NCBI GenBank assembly: GCA_030750975.1
Contig: JASMHC010000009.1
Span: 1-64,000 of the forward strand
Source of the DNA: Paracoccaceae bacterium
Lineage (GTDB): Bacteria > Pseudomonadota > Alphaproteobacteria > Rhodobacterales > Rhodobacteraceae
Direction of reading: 5' to 3'
DNA: 64,000 nucleotides
Position 1 is the first letter of the stretch. Each line of letters opens with the position of its first letter. The notes beneath the pieces were generated by a model that saw only the letters and a list, made by a program, of their open reading frames with translations, was not told where the DNA came from and made no database searches. Made by a program: the position numbers and the translations under genes. Below, in pieces: positions 53,801-62,679 of the stretch.

Positions 53801-56269
53801 ATGACACTGATGAGCTCGATCTCGAAGCTGACGATTTCGGTAGACCAGCTGACCGGCGAGACGAACGTCACCAAGTCGCAGCTGGACGCGAAGGTCTCCC
53901 AAGCAGACGCTGAAATAATTTCCACACAGGCCGAGCTGGCGGCGACCGAAGGCTACCTGGGCGAAGCAGCCGCAAACGCGACTGACGCCGCCACCCATCT
54001 TGCGACCGTGAAAGCCGACGTGACCTATCAGGGCATAAGCGCGATCCTAGCCGAGAAAGCCGCAACCGCCGTGGACGTGTTCGTCTACGACACGAGTCTC
54101 GACAGCGACGGCGGGGCATGGCGCAGGCGGTGCCAGCACACGAGCTGGTATAACGAGAACCTGAATACTGCTACTCGTGGGTCGCGCCGGGAGTTCCCGG
54201 CCGTTGCAGTGATTGTGGCTGAGGCTGCGAAGGTCACGATCTATGATGGAGATGATCCTGCGCTGCCTATGTGGATGGTTTTTGACGTCGGTAGTGACAA
54301 GTTTTTCAATACCGCGGGCGGCGGGGCAATAACTGCTGCAACAATGCAAAATGGCTGGCTTGTCGGCTCGTCTTCATCTCGAAGCATTAGCCGTGCAAAC
54401 TTCATCAGTGAGGAAGCCTATATTGGGGTCGGCGGAGGTTCATACAAACTGAGCGTGCTGATTGCGAAGTTCAGAAATGCGGTTGCTTTCCCCGCGTATT
54501 CTGGTCCGCCATCAATGTTTGTCCTGGCTCACCCTTCGGCAAACGACGTCGCTATAACTGTCCTCCCCAACGCCCCGGTTGATCCGGCCACAAGCCTTCC
54601 CATACCAACGATTGCAGTAGCTACCGCTGGCGGAGTTTCTGTGATCAAGGACAGCGGTACGGTCGTGGACATCACTGCGTCTGTCTACACGATGAACGCT
54701 GGTTCGATTGCATTTTTTGGCGACAGACTTTTGATTGGTCAGGACAGTTCCACCGCTGCAAGCCGCGTCGTTAATGTGCACAAAATCCCATACGGTGATG
54801 AGGTCTGGGCTGGCGCTGACTATAATTCCCAGGCGGCTGATGAGCGATATATCTGGTATCCCGGCGGTGCCTGGTCTGGTGATTTAGCATTCCCAAAGAC
54901 TGCTTTTGGCAACATTGGCAAAGGTGCAATTCCTTATGGCGACATGCTAGCCGCTCGCGCCTTGGGTCTCGGACTTGTCAGCAGGAAACCTGACAGTCCT
55001 GAAAATGGCATGGCTGCGTTTATTTCGACGCAACACAATACAGGCTGGATGCCCGGAAAGATCAAGTTGGCTGCGCTTGCCGGCATAGATCAAACCGTTC
55101 TCGTCTCGTCGGAGCAGATCACGAACGGCACGTTTGACACAGACATGACCGGCTGGGTTTCTGGCAGTGGTGATGCGGACTACGCGGAGGTCATTGATGG
55201 TGCGCTTCGCGTTTACGGAAACGCATACATCTATCAAGCTGTCCCCACAGTCATGGGCCAAACATACCGCGCTCAGTTCGAAATCATCGGTGGCACTGGA
55301 GGGGTGGCAGACTTCCGGATCGGCTATGGACCCAACGGAACGCAGCTATACGATCACCCCGCCAATGTGGGTGTGGGCGTTTACGAAACCTACTTCACGG
55401 CTACTGGTCCTACGACCTACATCACGCTTAAGACCCATTTCCAACCCGGCGCGCTGTCGGACTTCATGGATTTTGACAATATTTCCGTGCGGCCGGGGGT
55501 CCCGGATCGCTCGGTGAACAATAGCGGCTTCACTGTGCACGGAACCGTTCGTCGCGAGGCTGTAGCGGATGGAGCCGAGCTAGCCTCATACGGCAACATG
55601 GTAACCAATGTCGATTTCTTGGGAAAAGACTTCAAAGGTTCTCTTTCTGGCGCATCGACCTTCGCAATGGTGTTTTGGGCAAAAGGCAACCCGTCCTCAC
55701 AAGTTTTCGGTTGGCATGAGGCCTTAGGTAGCGGCACCAGCGCGCAATTCTTTAACCTCTACTTCGACGGCACAACCGGACAGCCACGGTTTATCTGGCA
55801 AGGACGCCGCAGCCTAAACGCTGGCGGGGATTGTCCCCCGCACAACGGCCAGTGGGCGCTGCACGTGGCGATCTTCGAGGGTGGTGATTTCCGCCACTAT
55901 CAAGACGGCAAATTCATGTCACAGTATCTGAATCACGGGATCGTGTCGGATCTGCATGAGCTTCGCATCCATCCCGTTGGGACAGCGTCGCTTTCTCTAT
56001 TCCGTATTACAGAAACGATCCCGGCCCCGGATCAAATCGCCAAAATCTACGAGGACGAGCGCAAGCTGTTCCAGCCGGGCGCAAAATGCACGCTGTTCGG
56101 CACCTCGGATGCGGTCACGGCGCTGGCGCACGACCCCAAGACCAATCTGCTGCACGTCGGGACTTCGGCGGGCCGCTCCACCTTCGACGGCCTCCAACGG
56201 GTGGCCAACACCGAAACACCGGTCACGACCGCCATTTCGGCGGTCAACGGCCTGATCGCGGAGCAATGA
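53801..56269 (+). CDS. Long tail fibre, paralogue B (822 aa), LamG-like C-terminus
   Basis: AAGGACAAAG precedes ATG 53801. It has the same architecture as paralogue A: N-terminal coil, VDVFVYDTSLDSDGGAWRRRC, IYDGDDPALPMWMV, a variable middle, a carbohydrate-binding-like region (ITNGTFDTDMTGWVSGSGD) and a LamG-like segment (FAMVFWAKGNP, HVAIFEGGDFRHYQDGKF). It ends in NLLHVGTSAGRSTFDGLQRVAN. The two proteins share about 120 residues near the N-terminus and about 60 at the C-terminus, with little similarity between. Confidence 0.85.
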   Translation: MTLMSSISKLTISVDQLTGETNVTKSQLDAKVSQADAEIISTQAELAATEGYLGEAAANATDAATHLATVKADVTYQGISAILAEKAATAVDVFVYDTSLDSDGGAWRRRCQHTSWYNENLNTATRGSRREFPAVAVIVAEAAKVTIYDGDDPALPMWMVFDVGSDKFFNTAGGGAITAATMQNGWLVGSSSSRSISRANFISEEAYIGVGGGSYKLSVLIAKFRNAVAFPAYSGPPSMFVLAHPSANDVAITVLPNAPVDPATSLPIPTIAVATAGGVSVIKDSGTVVDITASVYTMNAGSIAFFGDRLLIGQDSSTAASRVVNVHKIPYGDEVWAGADYNSQAADERYIWYPGGAWSGDLAFPKTAFGNIGKGAIPYGDMLAARALGLGLVSRKPDSPENGMAAFISTQHNTGWMPGKIKLAALAGIDQTVLVSSEQITNGTFDTDMTGWVSGSGDADYAEVIDGALRVYGNAYIYQAVPTVMGQTYRAQFEIIGGTGGVADFRIGYGPNGTQLYDHPANVGVGVYETYFTATGPTTYITLKTHFQPGALSDFMDFDNISVRPGVPDRSVNNSGFTVHGTVRREAVADGAELASYGNMVTNVDFLGKDFKGSLSGASTFAMVFWAKGNPSSQVFGWHEALGSGTSAQFFNLYFDGTTGQPRFIWQGRRSLNAGGDCPPHNGQWALHVAIFEGGDFRHYQDGKFMSQYLNHGIVSDLHELRIHPVGTASLSLFRITETIPAPDQIAKIYEDERKLFQPGAKCTLFGTSDAVTALAHDPKTNLLHVGTSAGRSTFDGLQRVANTETPVTTAISAVNGLIAEQ

Positions 56270-56273
56270 CGAC

Positions 56274-56573
56274 ATGGCAGTTAGCATTTCCAAGCCGGAG
56301 CTGAACCTGCGCGAGGAGCTTGCGGCTCTGCGCGCCAAGGTCGCTGCGGGCGTCACGCAGGAGGCCTTCTGGTTCTCTGGCGACGGCGCGACCACCACAT
56401 TTGCGCTACCGCGCGGGTGGAAACCGAAGTTCGCCTATGTCGGCGGCGCGCTGAAGCGTCCCGGCACGGGCGAGGATTACACCATCTCATACGACGGGTT
56501 CATCTACTCGCTGGTGTTCGCGGTGGCCCCGGCCACGGTGGACGTTGGCGTGATCTGCGTGCGCGAGGTCTGA
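56274..56573 (+). CDS. Small fibre-cluster protein (99 aa)
   Basis: It lies four bases after fibre B. An N-terminal helix (LNLREELAALRAKVAAG) precedes a small beta domain (EAFWFSGDGATTTFALPRGWKPKFAYVGGALKRPGTGEDYTISYDG). The 'FAYVGG..KRPGTGEDYT' pattern recurs in phage fibre tips. It may be a fibre cap or assembly part. Confidence 0.75.
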   Translation: MAVSISKPELNLREELAALRAKVAAGVTQEAFWFSGDGATTTFALPRGWKPKFAYVGGALKRPGTGEDYTISYDGFIYSLVFAVAPATVDVGVICVREV

Positions 56574-56576
56574 TCC

Positions 56577-57203
56577 ATGACGATTTTCATCAAGAAGGGC
56601 GACGCGCCGCTGGATGTGCGTCAGGCGACCAAGCGGGGCATGGCCCATGTTGCGGCTGAACTGGCGCAGGCGGGCGCACGGACGGGCGATGAAGAGCTGC
56701 TGCGGGTGATCCCGCACGCTGACCTCACTCCGAGGCTCGCGGCCGTTGTGCAGGCGTTGGGGCACGTTTCCTACCAAGCCTATGCGTTGGGCTGGGAGGC
56801 CGACAACCTCGTGAATGGAGAACACAACCTGTTTAACCACCAGCTGGCGGCCTACCGGGAGGCGCAGTCCCGTCTGGCGCGGTATCGGCTGGCGGACGGT
56901 CGCCCCGAGATCACCGAGGAACTGCAGGCGATTGACGACCTTGGCCAGCCCGTGTTCGACGAGACAAACGGGGAGCCGGTGATGGAGACCGTCGTGGTGC
57001 AGGCGGCGATCGGCCCGCTCCCGGCGGAGGTCGCGCGGCCCATCTACGATGAGGTGACCGGCGAGCAGACCGGGACCGAGATGGTGCCGAACCCGAAGAT
57101 CGTCTGGGACGAAGCCGAGCGGGCGGACGCAAGAGCGGTTGTCGATGAAGCGCCCGCCGAAGTCATTGAATTTGCGAGCGCAGAAGCAGGCTTTTCGTCA
57201 TGA
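56577..57203 (+). CDS. Tail-fibre accessory protein (208 aa)
   Basis: An alpha/beta protein with RQATKRGMAHVAAELAQAGARTGDEELLRVIPHADLTPRLAAVVQAL and YQAYALGWEADNLVNGEHNLFNHQLAAY. An acidic stretch follows, with two similar beta repeats (about 125-140 and 155-170). No known chaperone family is identified. It sits between fibre genes and may assist their folding. Its stop overlaps the next start by four bases. Confidence 0.65.
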   Translation: MTIFIKKGDAPLDVRQATKRGMAHVAAELAQAGARTGDEELLRVIPHADLTPRLAAVVQALGHVSYQAYALGWEADNLVNGEHNLFNHQLAAYREAQSRLARYRLADGRPEITEELQAIDDLGQPVFDETNGEPVMETVVVQAAIGPLPAEVARPIYDEVTGEQTGTEMVPNPKIVWDEAERADARAVVDEAPAEVIEFASAEAGFSS

Positions 57204-57547
57204 CGTCCAGGGTCTTGAACAAAAGGTCGGCCGTCCCCGGCAAGGTGCCCACAACGGCCCAAATCGACCTTGGCGAACTTGCAATCAACACCCGAGACGG
57301 CAAGCTCTTCCTTAAACGCGATAACGGAAATGGCACATTTACGATTGTCGAGATCGGGTCGCCGCAGGCGGTCGCATCAAGTCTGGGGCTTGGTGCCCTT
57401 GCATATGGGCAAGTTGGCGACTGGACCATCACGGCTGATGCAAGCGGCAATCTGCGGTTCTATCACGATGGCGCAGCACGGATGCGTCTTGATCCAGACG
57501 GAAATCTGATCGTGTCCGGCGATGTCACCGCATTTGGAGCACCTTGA
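57200..57547 (+). CDS. Mtd-N-like short fibre protein (115 aa)
   Basis: RVLNKRSAVPGKVPTTAQIDLGELAINTRDGKLFLKRDNGNGTFTIVEIG is a clear example of the tropism-determinant N-terminal or hyaluronidase-type domain. The remainder has GNLRFYHDGAARMRLDPDGNLIVSGDVTAFG, a repeated strand pattern seen in fibre tips. It is probably the base on which the following glycine-rich adhesin is mounted. Confidence 0.82.
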   Translation: MTSRVLNKRSAVPGKVPTTAQIDLGELAINTRDGKLFLKRDNGNGTFTIVEIGSPQAVASSLGLGALAYGQVGDWTITADASGNLRFYHDGAARMRLDPDGNLIVSGDVTAFGAP

Positions 57548-57549
57548 TC

Positions 57550-58272
57550 ATGGCAGTTGTGGTATCTGGGGCTTTGTCTCTCTCGAGCATCGCTGCCGAA
57601 TTTGGTGGCGATGCTGAGTTGCCCTTGAGCGCCTTCTATCGCGGAGCCGGTCGCGTCCCTGCTGCGGGTGCGCCCAACCTGCGGATTCCCGCGAACGGTA
57701 CAATATCGTTTTCTGAATTCCGTGGCGGCGCTCTGACGGTAGTCGTCGATTATGAAATCATCGGTGGTGGCGGGGGCGGCGGACATGGTGTGGGGGATGG
57801 CACTGCCTCGGGAAGAGCGGATTCTGGTGGTGCCACAAAGATCACATCAGCAGGTAAACAGTTGGTTTCAGCGGCCGGTGGTTTGGGGGGCTTGAACGGT
57901 CAGGCGCCACGTTCCGGAAATGACGGCGAATGGTCGGTGTACGGGCCTGGTGGTGCTGGAGGAAACGTCAATTCTGCTGGCGGTGCCGCGCCCAGTTCAT
58001 CCTACGGCGCAGGTGGCGGTGGAGGGGGTGGTGACAATCCGTCAACTTACGATTCCTCGGGCGCCGGCGGGTTTGGCGGCTCGGCTGGGACACGGCGCAT
58101 CGGCTCACTCGAGGTGGTCTACGGTGATGTGTTGACCGTCAGCATTGGTGCAGGCGGCCTTGGCTCTATTGCCGGATATCGCGGAGGCGACGGGGCTGCG
58201 GGATCTGCACACCTCACTTGGGACGAAAAAGCCGCCAGCTTCACAGCGAGCGGCTCGGTGGTCGTCGACTAG
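57550..58272 (+). CDS. Glycine-rich tail-tip adhesin (240 aa)
   Basis: ATG 57550 was chosen over TTG 57544. The N-terminal LSLSSIAAEFGGDAELPLSAFYRGAGRVP and NGTISFSEFRGG form an attachment domain. Residues about 75-225 hold at least six glycine-rich motifs (GGGGGGGHG, AAGGLGGLNG, GPGGAGGN, GAGGGGGGGDN, GAGGFGG, GAGGLG). This resembles the polyglycine II sandwich of phage S16 gp38-type adhesins, which set host range. The gap between those motifs and the C-terminal strand is short. Confidence 0.8.
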   Translation: MAVVVSGALSLSSIAAEFGGDAELPLSAFYRGAGRVPAAGAPNLRIPANGTISFSEFRGGALTVVVDYEIIGGGGGGGHGVGDGTASGRADSGGATKITSAGKQLVSAAGGLGGLNGQAPRSGNDGEWSVYGPGGAGGNVNSAGGAAPSSSYGAGGGGGGGDNPSTYDSSGAGGFGGSAGTRRIGSLEVVYGDVLTVSIGAGGLGSIAGYRGGDGAAGSAHLTWDEKAASFTASGSVVVD

Positions 58273-58283
58273 GAGGCGAGAAA

Positions 58284-58838
58284 ATGCAGTTTCGAAACAT
58301 AAACGCTTTGACAGGATATTCGGCTGCACTGGATACCCTGAGTGCGCACCAGCGCGCGGCGCTCGAGGAAATCGTGTTTTGTTACAGGCTCGGGTTCTTA
58401 TCGGTCACGGCCGTGTTCGGAGACATTGAAGCTCTGCGCGATGTTGCCGGTCAGGTCCCAGCTGAGATTGAGAGAGCCGTCACCCGGCGATACGGCGTCG
58501 ACCTTGAAAGCCTGTCGTGCGGACAACGCGCCCGGTTCTACGTCGATGGCGACGAACCGGAAACTGTGCTACTTGGCTTCACCTATTCCGCCGTCGGGGA
58601 GCTGGAAGAATGGAAACGATATCGGCAAGACGTCGATTGCAAACAGCGCCTTCTAATCGATCGGTTCGATGCCGCTGACGAAGCAAAATCGAGCGGAGAG
58701 GTGGAACGCGCTGGTGGTCCAGATCTATGGAACGGGCCGCAAGATCTGCCGGAGAAGGCAAAGCAGGCAGGGTTTCAGGTCATTTACCTCGCGAAAGAAG
58801 CGAAGGATCAGTGCTACTTGCGCATACTTCCACAATGA
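58284..58838 (+). CDS. Last prophage gene, hypothetical (184 aa)
   Basis: AGGAGG lies seven bases upstream of ATG 58284. It contains LDTLSAHQRAALEEIVFCYRLGFLSVTAVFGDIEALRDVAGQVPAEIERAV (helical) and RARFYVDGDEPETVLLGFTYSAVGELEEW. No known family. It may be a fibre-assembly or surface-exclusion factor. It ends 58 bases from the convergent host manB, so it marks the right edge of the prophage. Confidence 0.65.
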   Translation: MQFRNINALTGYSAALDTLSAHQRAALEEIVFCYRLGFLSVTAVFGDIEALRDVAGQVPAEIERAVTRRYGVDLESLSCGQRARFYVDGDEPETVLLGFTYSAVGELEEWKRYRQDVDCKQRLLIDRFDAADEAKSSGEVERAGGPDLWNGPQDLPEKAKQAGFQVIYLAKEAKDQCYLRILPQ

Positions 58839-58896
58839 GCGCTCCGCGTGGTGAAGTTCACGAAATGTTCTTTAGCGCAAACCTGAAAAAACCATC

Positions 58897-60264
58897 TCAC
58901 CCGAGCAAAACCCGTTTCACTCGTTCCACGCCCTGCAAAACGAGTTCAGCGTCGCCACGCGCCTCAACGTTCAGCCTCACAACCGGTTCGGTGTTGGAAC
59001 TGCGCAAATTGAAGCGCCATTCGCCCATGTCAAAGCCCAAGCCGTCCTTTTCGTCGATGGATAATGCTTCGGGTTCAAATGCTGCTCGGACTCTTGCGAT
59101 GGCAGCCTTGGGATCATCGAGCGTGAAATTGATCTCCCCTGAGGAGGGAAATGCCGCTTTTCGATGCGCGACAAGATCCGCAAGGGGGCCGTGCCGGCTG
59201 ACAAGTTCGGCAACAAGCAACCATGGGATCATGCCACTGTCGCAGTAGACGAAATCGCGGAAATAATGATGCGCGGACATCTCACCGCCGTAGACCGCGT
59301 TTTCGTCACGCATGGCTTGCTTGATGAAGGCGTGACCCGTGCGGGTTTGGACGGCTTGCCCGCCAGCTTTCGCCACAAGGTCCTGCGTGTTCCAAATAAT
59401 CCGGGGATCATGGATGATCGTCGCACCTGGATCTTTGGCGAGGAATGCCTCCGCGAGCAGACCGACGACATATTCGCCGTCGATGAAGGCTCCCGTGTGA
59501 TCAAAGAAGAAGCAACGATCGAAATCGCCGTCCCACGCAACCCCGAAATCAGCGCCTGAAGCGCGAACGGCTTCTGCGGTCGCAGGTCGATTTTCTGTTA
59601 AGAGCGGGTTGGGAATGCCTTGCGGGAATGTACCGTCCGGTTCGTGGAATAGACGTTCGAACACCAGCGGGGCCCCAAGCTTTGCAAGCCGTTCAGCAAT
59701 GGCATCGAAAGTCGGCCCAGCAGTTCCATGGCCTGCATTCACGAGTATTTTCAGCGGCTTCAGAGCAGAGACATCAACAAACTGGCAGATACGCTCAACA
59801 TATGCAGCGGTCGCTTTTTCGGCGACGTTGCGAATATTGCCAAGAGTAGCGCTCTTCTCGAACGTGTTTGCTTCAGCAAGCTCTTTGATGAGCGCCAAGC
59901 CACTTGCTGAATCAAGCGGAGCAGAACCAGCACGCACCATCTTCATGCCATTGTAATCCATCGGGTTGTGTGAGGCAGTCACGCAAATCCCGCCATCGGC
60001 CCCGAAATGGGTGGTCGCGAAATACATCTCCTCGGTGCCAGACAGACCAAGATCGAGGACATCGCAACCTTGATCGGTCAGGCCCTGCGCAACGCTTTTC
60101 GCGAGTTCCTCCGAGGATCCTCGGACATCACGTCCCAGAACGACCGTTTTGGCCTCAAGAGCAACCGCAAAGGCTGCGGCGATGCGGTAGGCGATGTTTT
60201 CGTCCAGATCGATGCCGAGCCGACCACGGATGTCGTAGGCTTTGAAGCAGGTGAGAGGCGTCAT
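58897..60264 (-). CDS. manB: Phosphomannomutase (ManB/CpsG-type)
   Basis: A 455-residue alpha-D-phosphohexomutase converting mannose-6-P to mannose-1-P. The N-terminal FKAYDIRGRLGIDLDENIAYRIAAAFA, catalytic-serine loop TASHNPMDYNG, metal loop DGDFDRC, sugar-specificity loop GGEMSAHHYF and the phosphate loop RSSNTEPVVRLN are all present. It overlaps manC by four bases in the leftward GDP-sugar operon. Host gene. Confidence 0.95.
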   Translation of the reverse strand: MTPLTCFKAYDIRGRLGIDLDENIAYRIAAAFAVALEAKTVVLGRDVRGSSEELAKSVAQGLTDQGCDVLDLGLSGTEEMYFATTHFGADGGICVTASHNPMDYNGMKMVRAGSAPLDSASGLALIKELAEANTFEKSATLGNIRNVAEKATAAYVERICQFVDVSALKPLKILVNAGHGTAGPTFDAIAERLAKLGAPLVFERLFHEPDGTFPQGIPNPLLTENRPATAEAVRASGADFGVAWDGDFDRCFFFDHTGAFIDGEYVVGLLAEAFLAKDPGATIIHDPRIIWNTQDLVAKAGGQAVQTRTGHAFIKQAMRDENAVYGGEMSAHHYFRDFVYCDSGMIPWLLVAELVSRHGPLADLVAHRKAAFPSSGEINFTLDDPKAAIARVRAAFEPEALSIDEKDGLGFDMGEWRFNLRSSNTEPVVRLNVEARGDAELVLQGVERVKRVLLG

Positions 60265-61706
60265 CCTTTTGCCCCTTGCCCACGTGCGTAGACATCTTCG
60301 TATCTAATAATGTCGTCCTCACCGAGGTAGCTGCCGGTCTGGACTTCGATCAGTGTCAGCGGCACTTTGCCTGGATTTTCCATGCGGTGTACGGCACCGA
60401 GGGGGATGTAGACGGACTGGTTTTCGGCGATCAACTTGACCTCGGCATCGACGGTCACCTTGGCCGTGCCTTCGACGACGATCCAGTGTTCCGCGCGGTG
60501 ATGGTGGCTTTGCAGGCTTAGCGCTGCGCCGGGGTGGACAACGATGCGTTTCACTTGGAACCGCGGGCCGATGACGAGGCTTTCGTACCAGCCCCAGGGA
60601 CGATAGTCGCGGGGTAGTGTCTCGGCTTGCGGGGCTGATTTCGCTTTAAGAGTGGCGACAGCCTGCTTGACCTCTTGCGCACGGTCCTTGTGGGCAACCA
60701 ACACCGCGTCGGGCATGGCCACAGCGATGATGTCTTTCAGGCCGATACCGACAAGCCGCTGCGCCTCGCTCGTCGCCTGCAAAAGCGTATCATGGCAATC
60801 AAGCGCATTGGCGGGGCCGGCAATAACTGTGCCGGAGGCGTCGGCCTCGGCCTCGCGCCAGACCGCCTGCCAGTCGCCCAAGTCGGACCATGCGCCGGCA
60901 TAGGGGACAACGGTCAGGTTCGGAGCGCGCTCCATCACCGCGTAGTCGATCGAGATGTCTGGGAGCTCGGCCCAGGGGGCAGGAGCGAGGCGGGTGAAGC
61001 CGAGGTCCTTTTCGGCCGCGTCAACGGCTGCGCGGGTGGAGGCCATAACCTCGGGCGCATGTACGGCGAAAGCCTCAAGGATCGTGGTTGTCGAAAATAG
61101 GAAGATTCCTGCGTTCCACAAGTGCATGCCGCCAGCCAGAAGCGCTTCTGCTTTTGCGAGATCGGGCTTTTCGACAAAGCTGCGGAGGGGCTGCGGAACG
61201 GGCGCGAAGTCTGGCGTCGGAGTGGAGAGTTCAAGCCAGCCATAGCCCGTCTCGGGCCGGTCTGGGCGGATGCCGAAGGTGACAAGCTGCCCTGCTGAGG
61301 CGGCAGGAGCTGCGGCCTGAACGGCTTCGCGGAATCGTGAGGCGTCAGGGATTACATGGTCCGAGGGCGCAACCAGCATCAACGCGCCGGGCGCGCGGGC
61401 CTCAAGCGCCAGAGCGGCGGCGCAGATGGCGGCGGCGGTGTTCTTGGCGGAAGGTTCGATCAGGATGTCGGCGGGGGCAATTTCAAGCGCGGCAAGTTGT
61501 TCGATCACGATGAAGCGGAAGTCGGCAGCGGTGACGATTGTCGGCTCGGCAAACCCCCTATCAGACAAGCGTCGTGCCGAAGCCTGATAAAGGCTTTCGT
61601 CGCCCGTCAGTTTGACGAATTGCTTGGGGTAAGACTTGCGCGACAAAGGCCAAAGCCGCGTGCCGGAGCCGCCACAGAGGAGAACGGGGTGAATGATATT
61701 TTCCAT
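60261..61706 (-). CDS. manC: Mannose-1-P guanylyltransferase / mannose-6-P isomerase
   Basis: A 481-residue bifunctional enzyme. The N-terminal nucleotidyltransferase has CGGSGTRLWPLSRKSYPKQF and the FVEKPDLAKAEALLAGGMHLWNAGIF block. The C-terminal cupin (about 345-481) has PWGWYESLVIGPRFQVKRIVVHPGAALSLQSHHHRAEHWIVVEG and QSVYIPLGAVHRMENPG, the isomerase site. It supplies GDP-mannose for the next two enzymes. Confidence 0.96.
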   Translation of the reverse strand: MENIIHPVLLCGGSGTRLWPLSRKSYPKQFVKLTGDESLYQASARRLSDRGFAEPTIVTAADFRFIVIEQLAALEIAPADILIEPSAKNTAAAICAAALALEARAPGALMLVAPSDHVIPDASRFREAVQAAAPAASAGQLVTFGIRPDRPETGYGWLELSTPTPDFAPVPQPLRSFVEKPDLAKAEALLAGGMHLWNAGIFLFSTTTILEAFAVHAPEVMASTRAAVDAAEKDLGFTRLAPAPWAELPDISIDYAVMERAPNLTVVPYAGAWSDLGDWQAVWREAEADASGTVIAGPANALDCHDTLLQATSEAQRLVGIGLKDIIAVAMPDAVLVAHKDRAQEVKQAVATLKAKSAPQAETLPRDYRPWGWYESLVIGPRFQVKRIVVHPGAALSLQSHHHRAEHWIVVEGTAKVTVDAEVKLIAENQSVYIPLGAVHRMENPGKVPLTLIEVQTGSYLGEDDIIRYEDVYARGQGAKG

Positions 61707-61715
61707 AATAAACTC

Positions 61716-62675
61716 TTAACGCCTTAAGGTCCTGGAATTGGCCAGAAACCATTGGTAGGTTTCCGCAAGCCCCTGATCCAGCCCGATCTGCGCGGACCAA
61801 CCCATCTGGGTAAGCCGCGAAACATCCATCAGCTTGCGCAATGTGCCGTCAGGTTTGCTCGGGTCGGTCTCGATACGGCCCTTATACCCCGTGACAGCGG
61901 CAACCTTCTGCGCCAGTTCAAGGATCGAGATGTCGGTGCCGGAGCCAATGTTGATATGGCTGAGCATCGGCTGGGTGTTGGCCTCGTAGTCGGCCTTCGG
62001 CAGGTCGAGGACAAAAAGCGAAGCGGCGGCCATATCGTCCACATGCAGGAACTCTCGTCGCGGCGTGCCGCTGCCCCAAATCACGACCTCTTCGGCCCCG
62101 GATTGCTCAGCCTCGTGGAAACGGCGGATCAAAGCCGGTAGGACGTGGCTGTTCTCCGGGTGGAAGTTGTCGCCGGGGCCATAGAGGTTGGTCGGCATGA
62201 CTGAGCGAAAATCGGTGCTATGCTGGCGATTGTAGCTCTCGCAAAGCTTAATTCCCGCGATTTTGGCGATGGCGTAGGGCTCATTTGTTGGCTCCAGCAC
62301 GCCGGTCAGCAGCGCATCCTCTCGCATCGGTTGCGGCACGGCGCGGGGGTAGATACACGACGAGCCAAGCTGCAAGAGCCGCGTGACCCCAGCGGCAAAG
62401 GCCTGATGGATGACATTCGCTTCGATCATAAGGTTTTCGTAGATGAAGTCAGCGGGGTAGCTGTTGTTCGCCATAATCCCGCCCACTTTGGCGGCGGCAA
62501 GGATCACCACATCGGGGCGCTCGACCTGCATAAACGCCCGCACGGCGGCCTGATCGGTCAGGTCCAGTTCCGCATGGGTGCGGGTAATGATGTTAGTTTC
62601 GCCGCGCGACTGCAGTTGCCGCAGGATCGCCCCTCCGACCATCCCTCGGTGGCCTGCAAGGTATATTTTCCGCAT
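61716..62675 (-). CDS. fcl: GDP-L-fucose synthase
   Basis: A 319-residue SDR epimerase-reductase. The NADPH loop is [16 protein letters not shown], Ser is in [12 protein letters not shown], and the catalytic Tyr/Lys are in [15 protein letters not shown]. The family block [30 protein letters not shown] follows. It converts the keto sugar from gmd to GDP-L-fucose, four bases downstream of gmd. Confidence 0.96.
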   Translation of the reverse strand: MRKIYLAGHRGMVGGAILRQLQSRGETNIITRTHAELDLTDQAAVRAFMQVERPDVVILAAAKVGGIMANNSYPADFIYENLMIEANVIHQAFAAGVTRLLQLGSSCIYPRAVPQPMREDALLTGVLEPTNEPYAIAKIAGIKLCESYNRQHSTDFRSVMPTNLYGPGDNFHPENSHVLPALIRRFHEAEQSGAEEVVIWGSGTPRREFLHVDDMAAASLFVLDLPKADYEANTQPMLSHINIGSGTDISILELAQKVAAVTGYKGRIETDPSKPDGTLRKLMDVSRLTQMGWSAQIGLDQGLAETYQWFLANSRTLRR

Positions 62676-62679
62676 CGCC

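Larger units (their letters stand above)
708..58838. mobile_element. Temperate myophage prophage (lambda-like head, P2-like tail)
   Basis: The stretch holds a complete set of phage modules in order: serine recombinase, CI-type repressor, recombination and replication genes, terminase, portal, protease/scaffold, capsid, contractile tail, lysis genes and tail fibres. No essential structural gene looks broken. The left limit is set at the last gene of the integrase module and the right limit at the last gene before the host manB. The exact attL and attR were not found, because serine-recombinase sites share only a very short core and cannot be seen by eye. The boundaries may be off by a few hundred bases, and the gene at 194-571 could belong on either side. 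Confidence 0.9.

Noticed and set aside
57200-58272. Diversity-generating retroelement, suggested by Mtd-N-like domains
   Set aside because: No reverse transcriptase gene, no template/variable repeat pair and no C-type-lectin VR domain were seen. Mtd-N-like domains alone are common in fibres.
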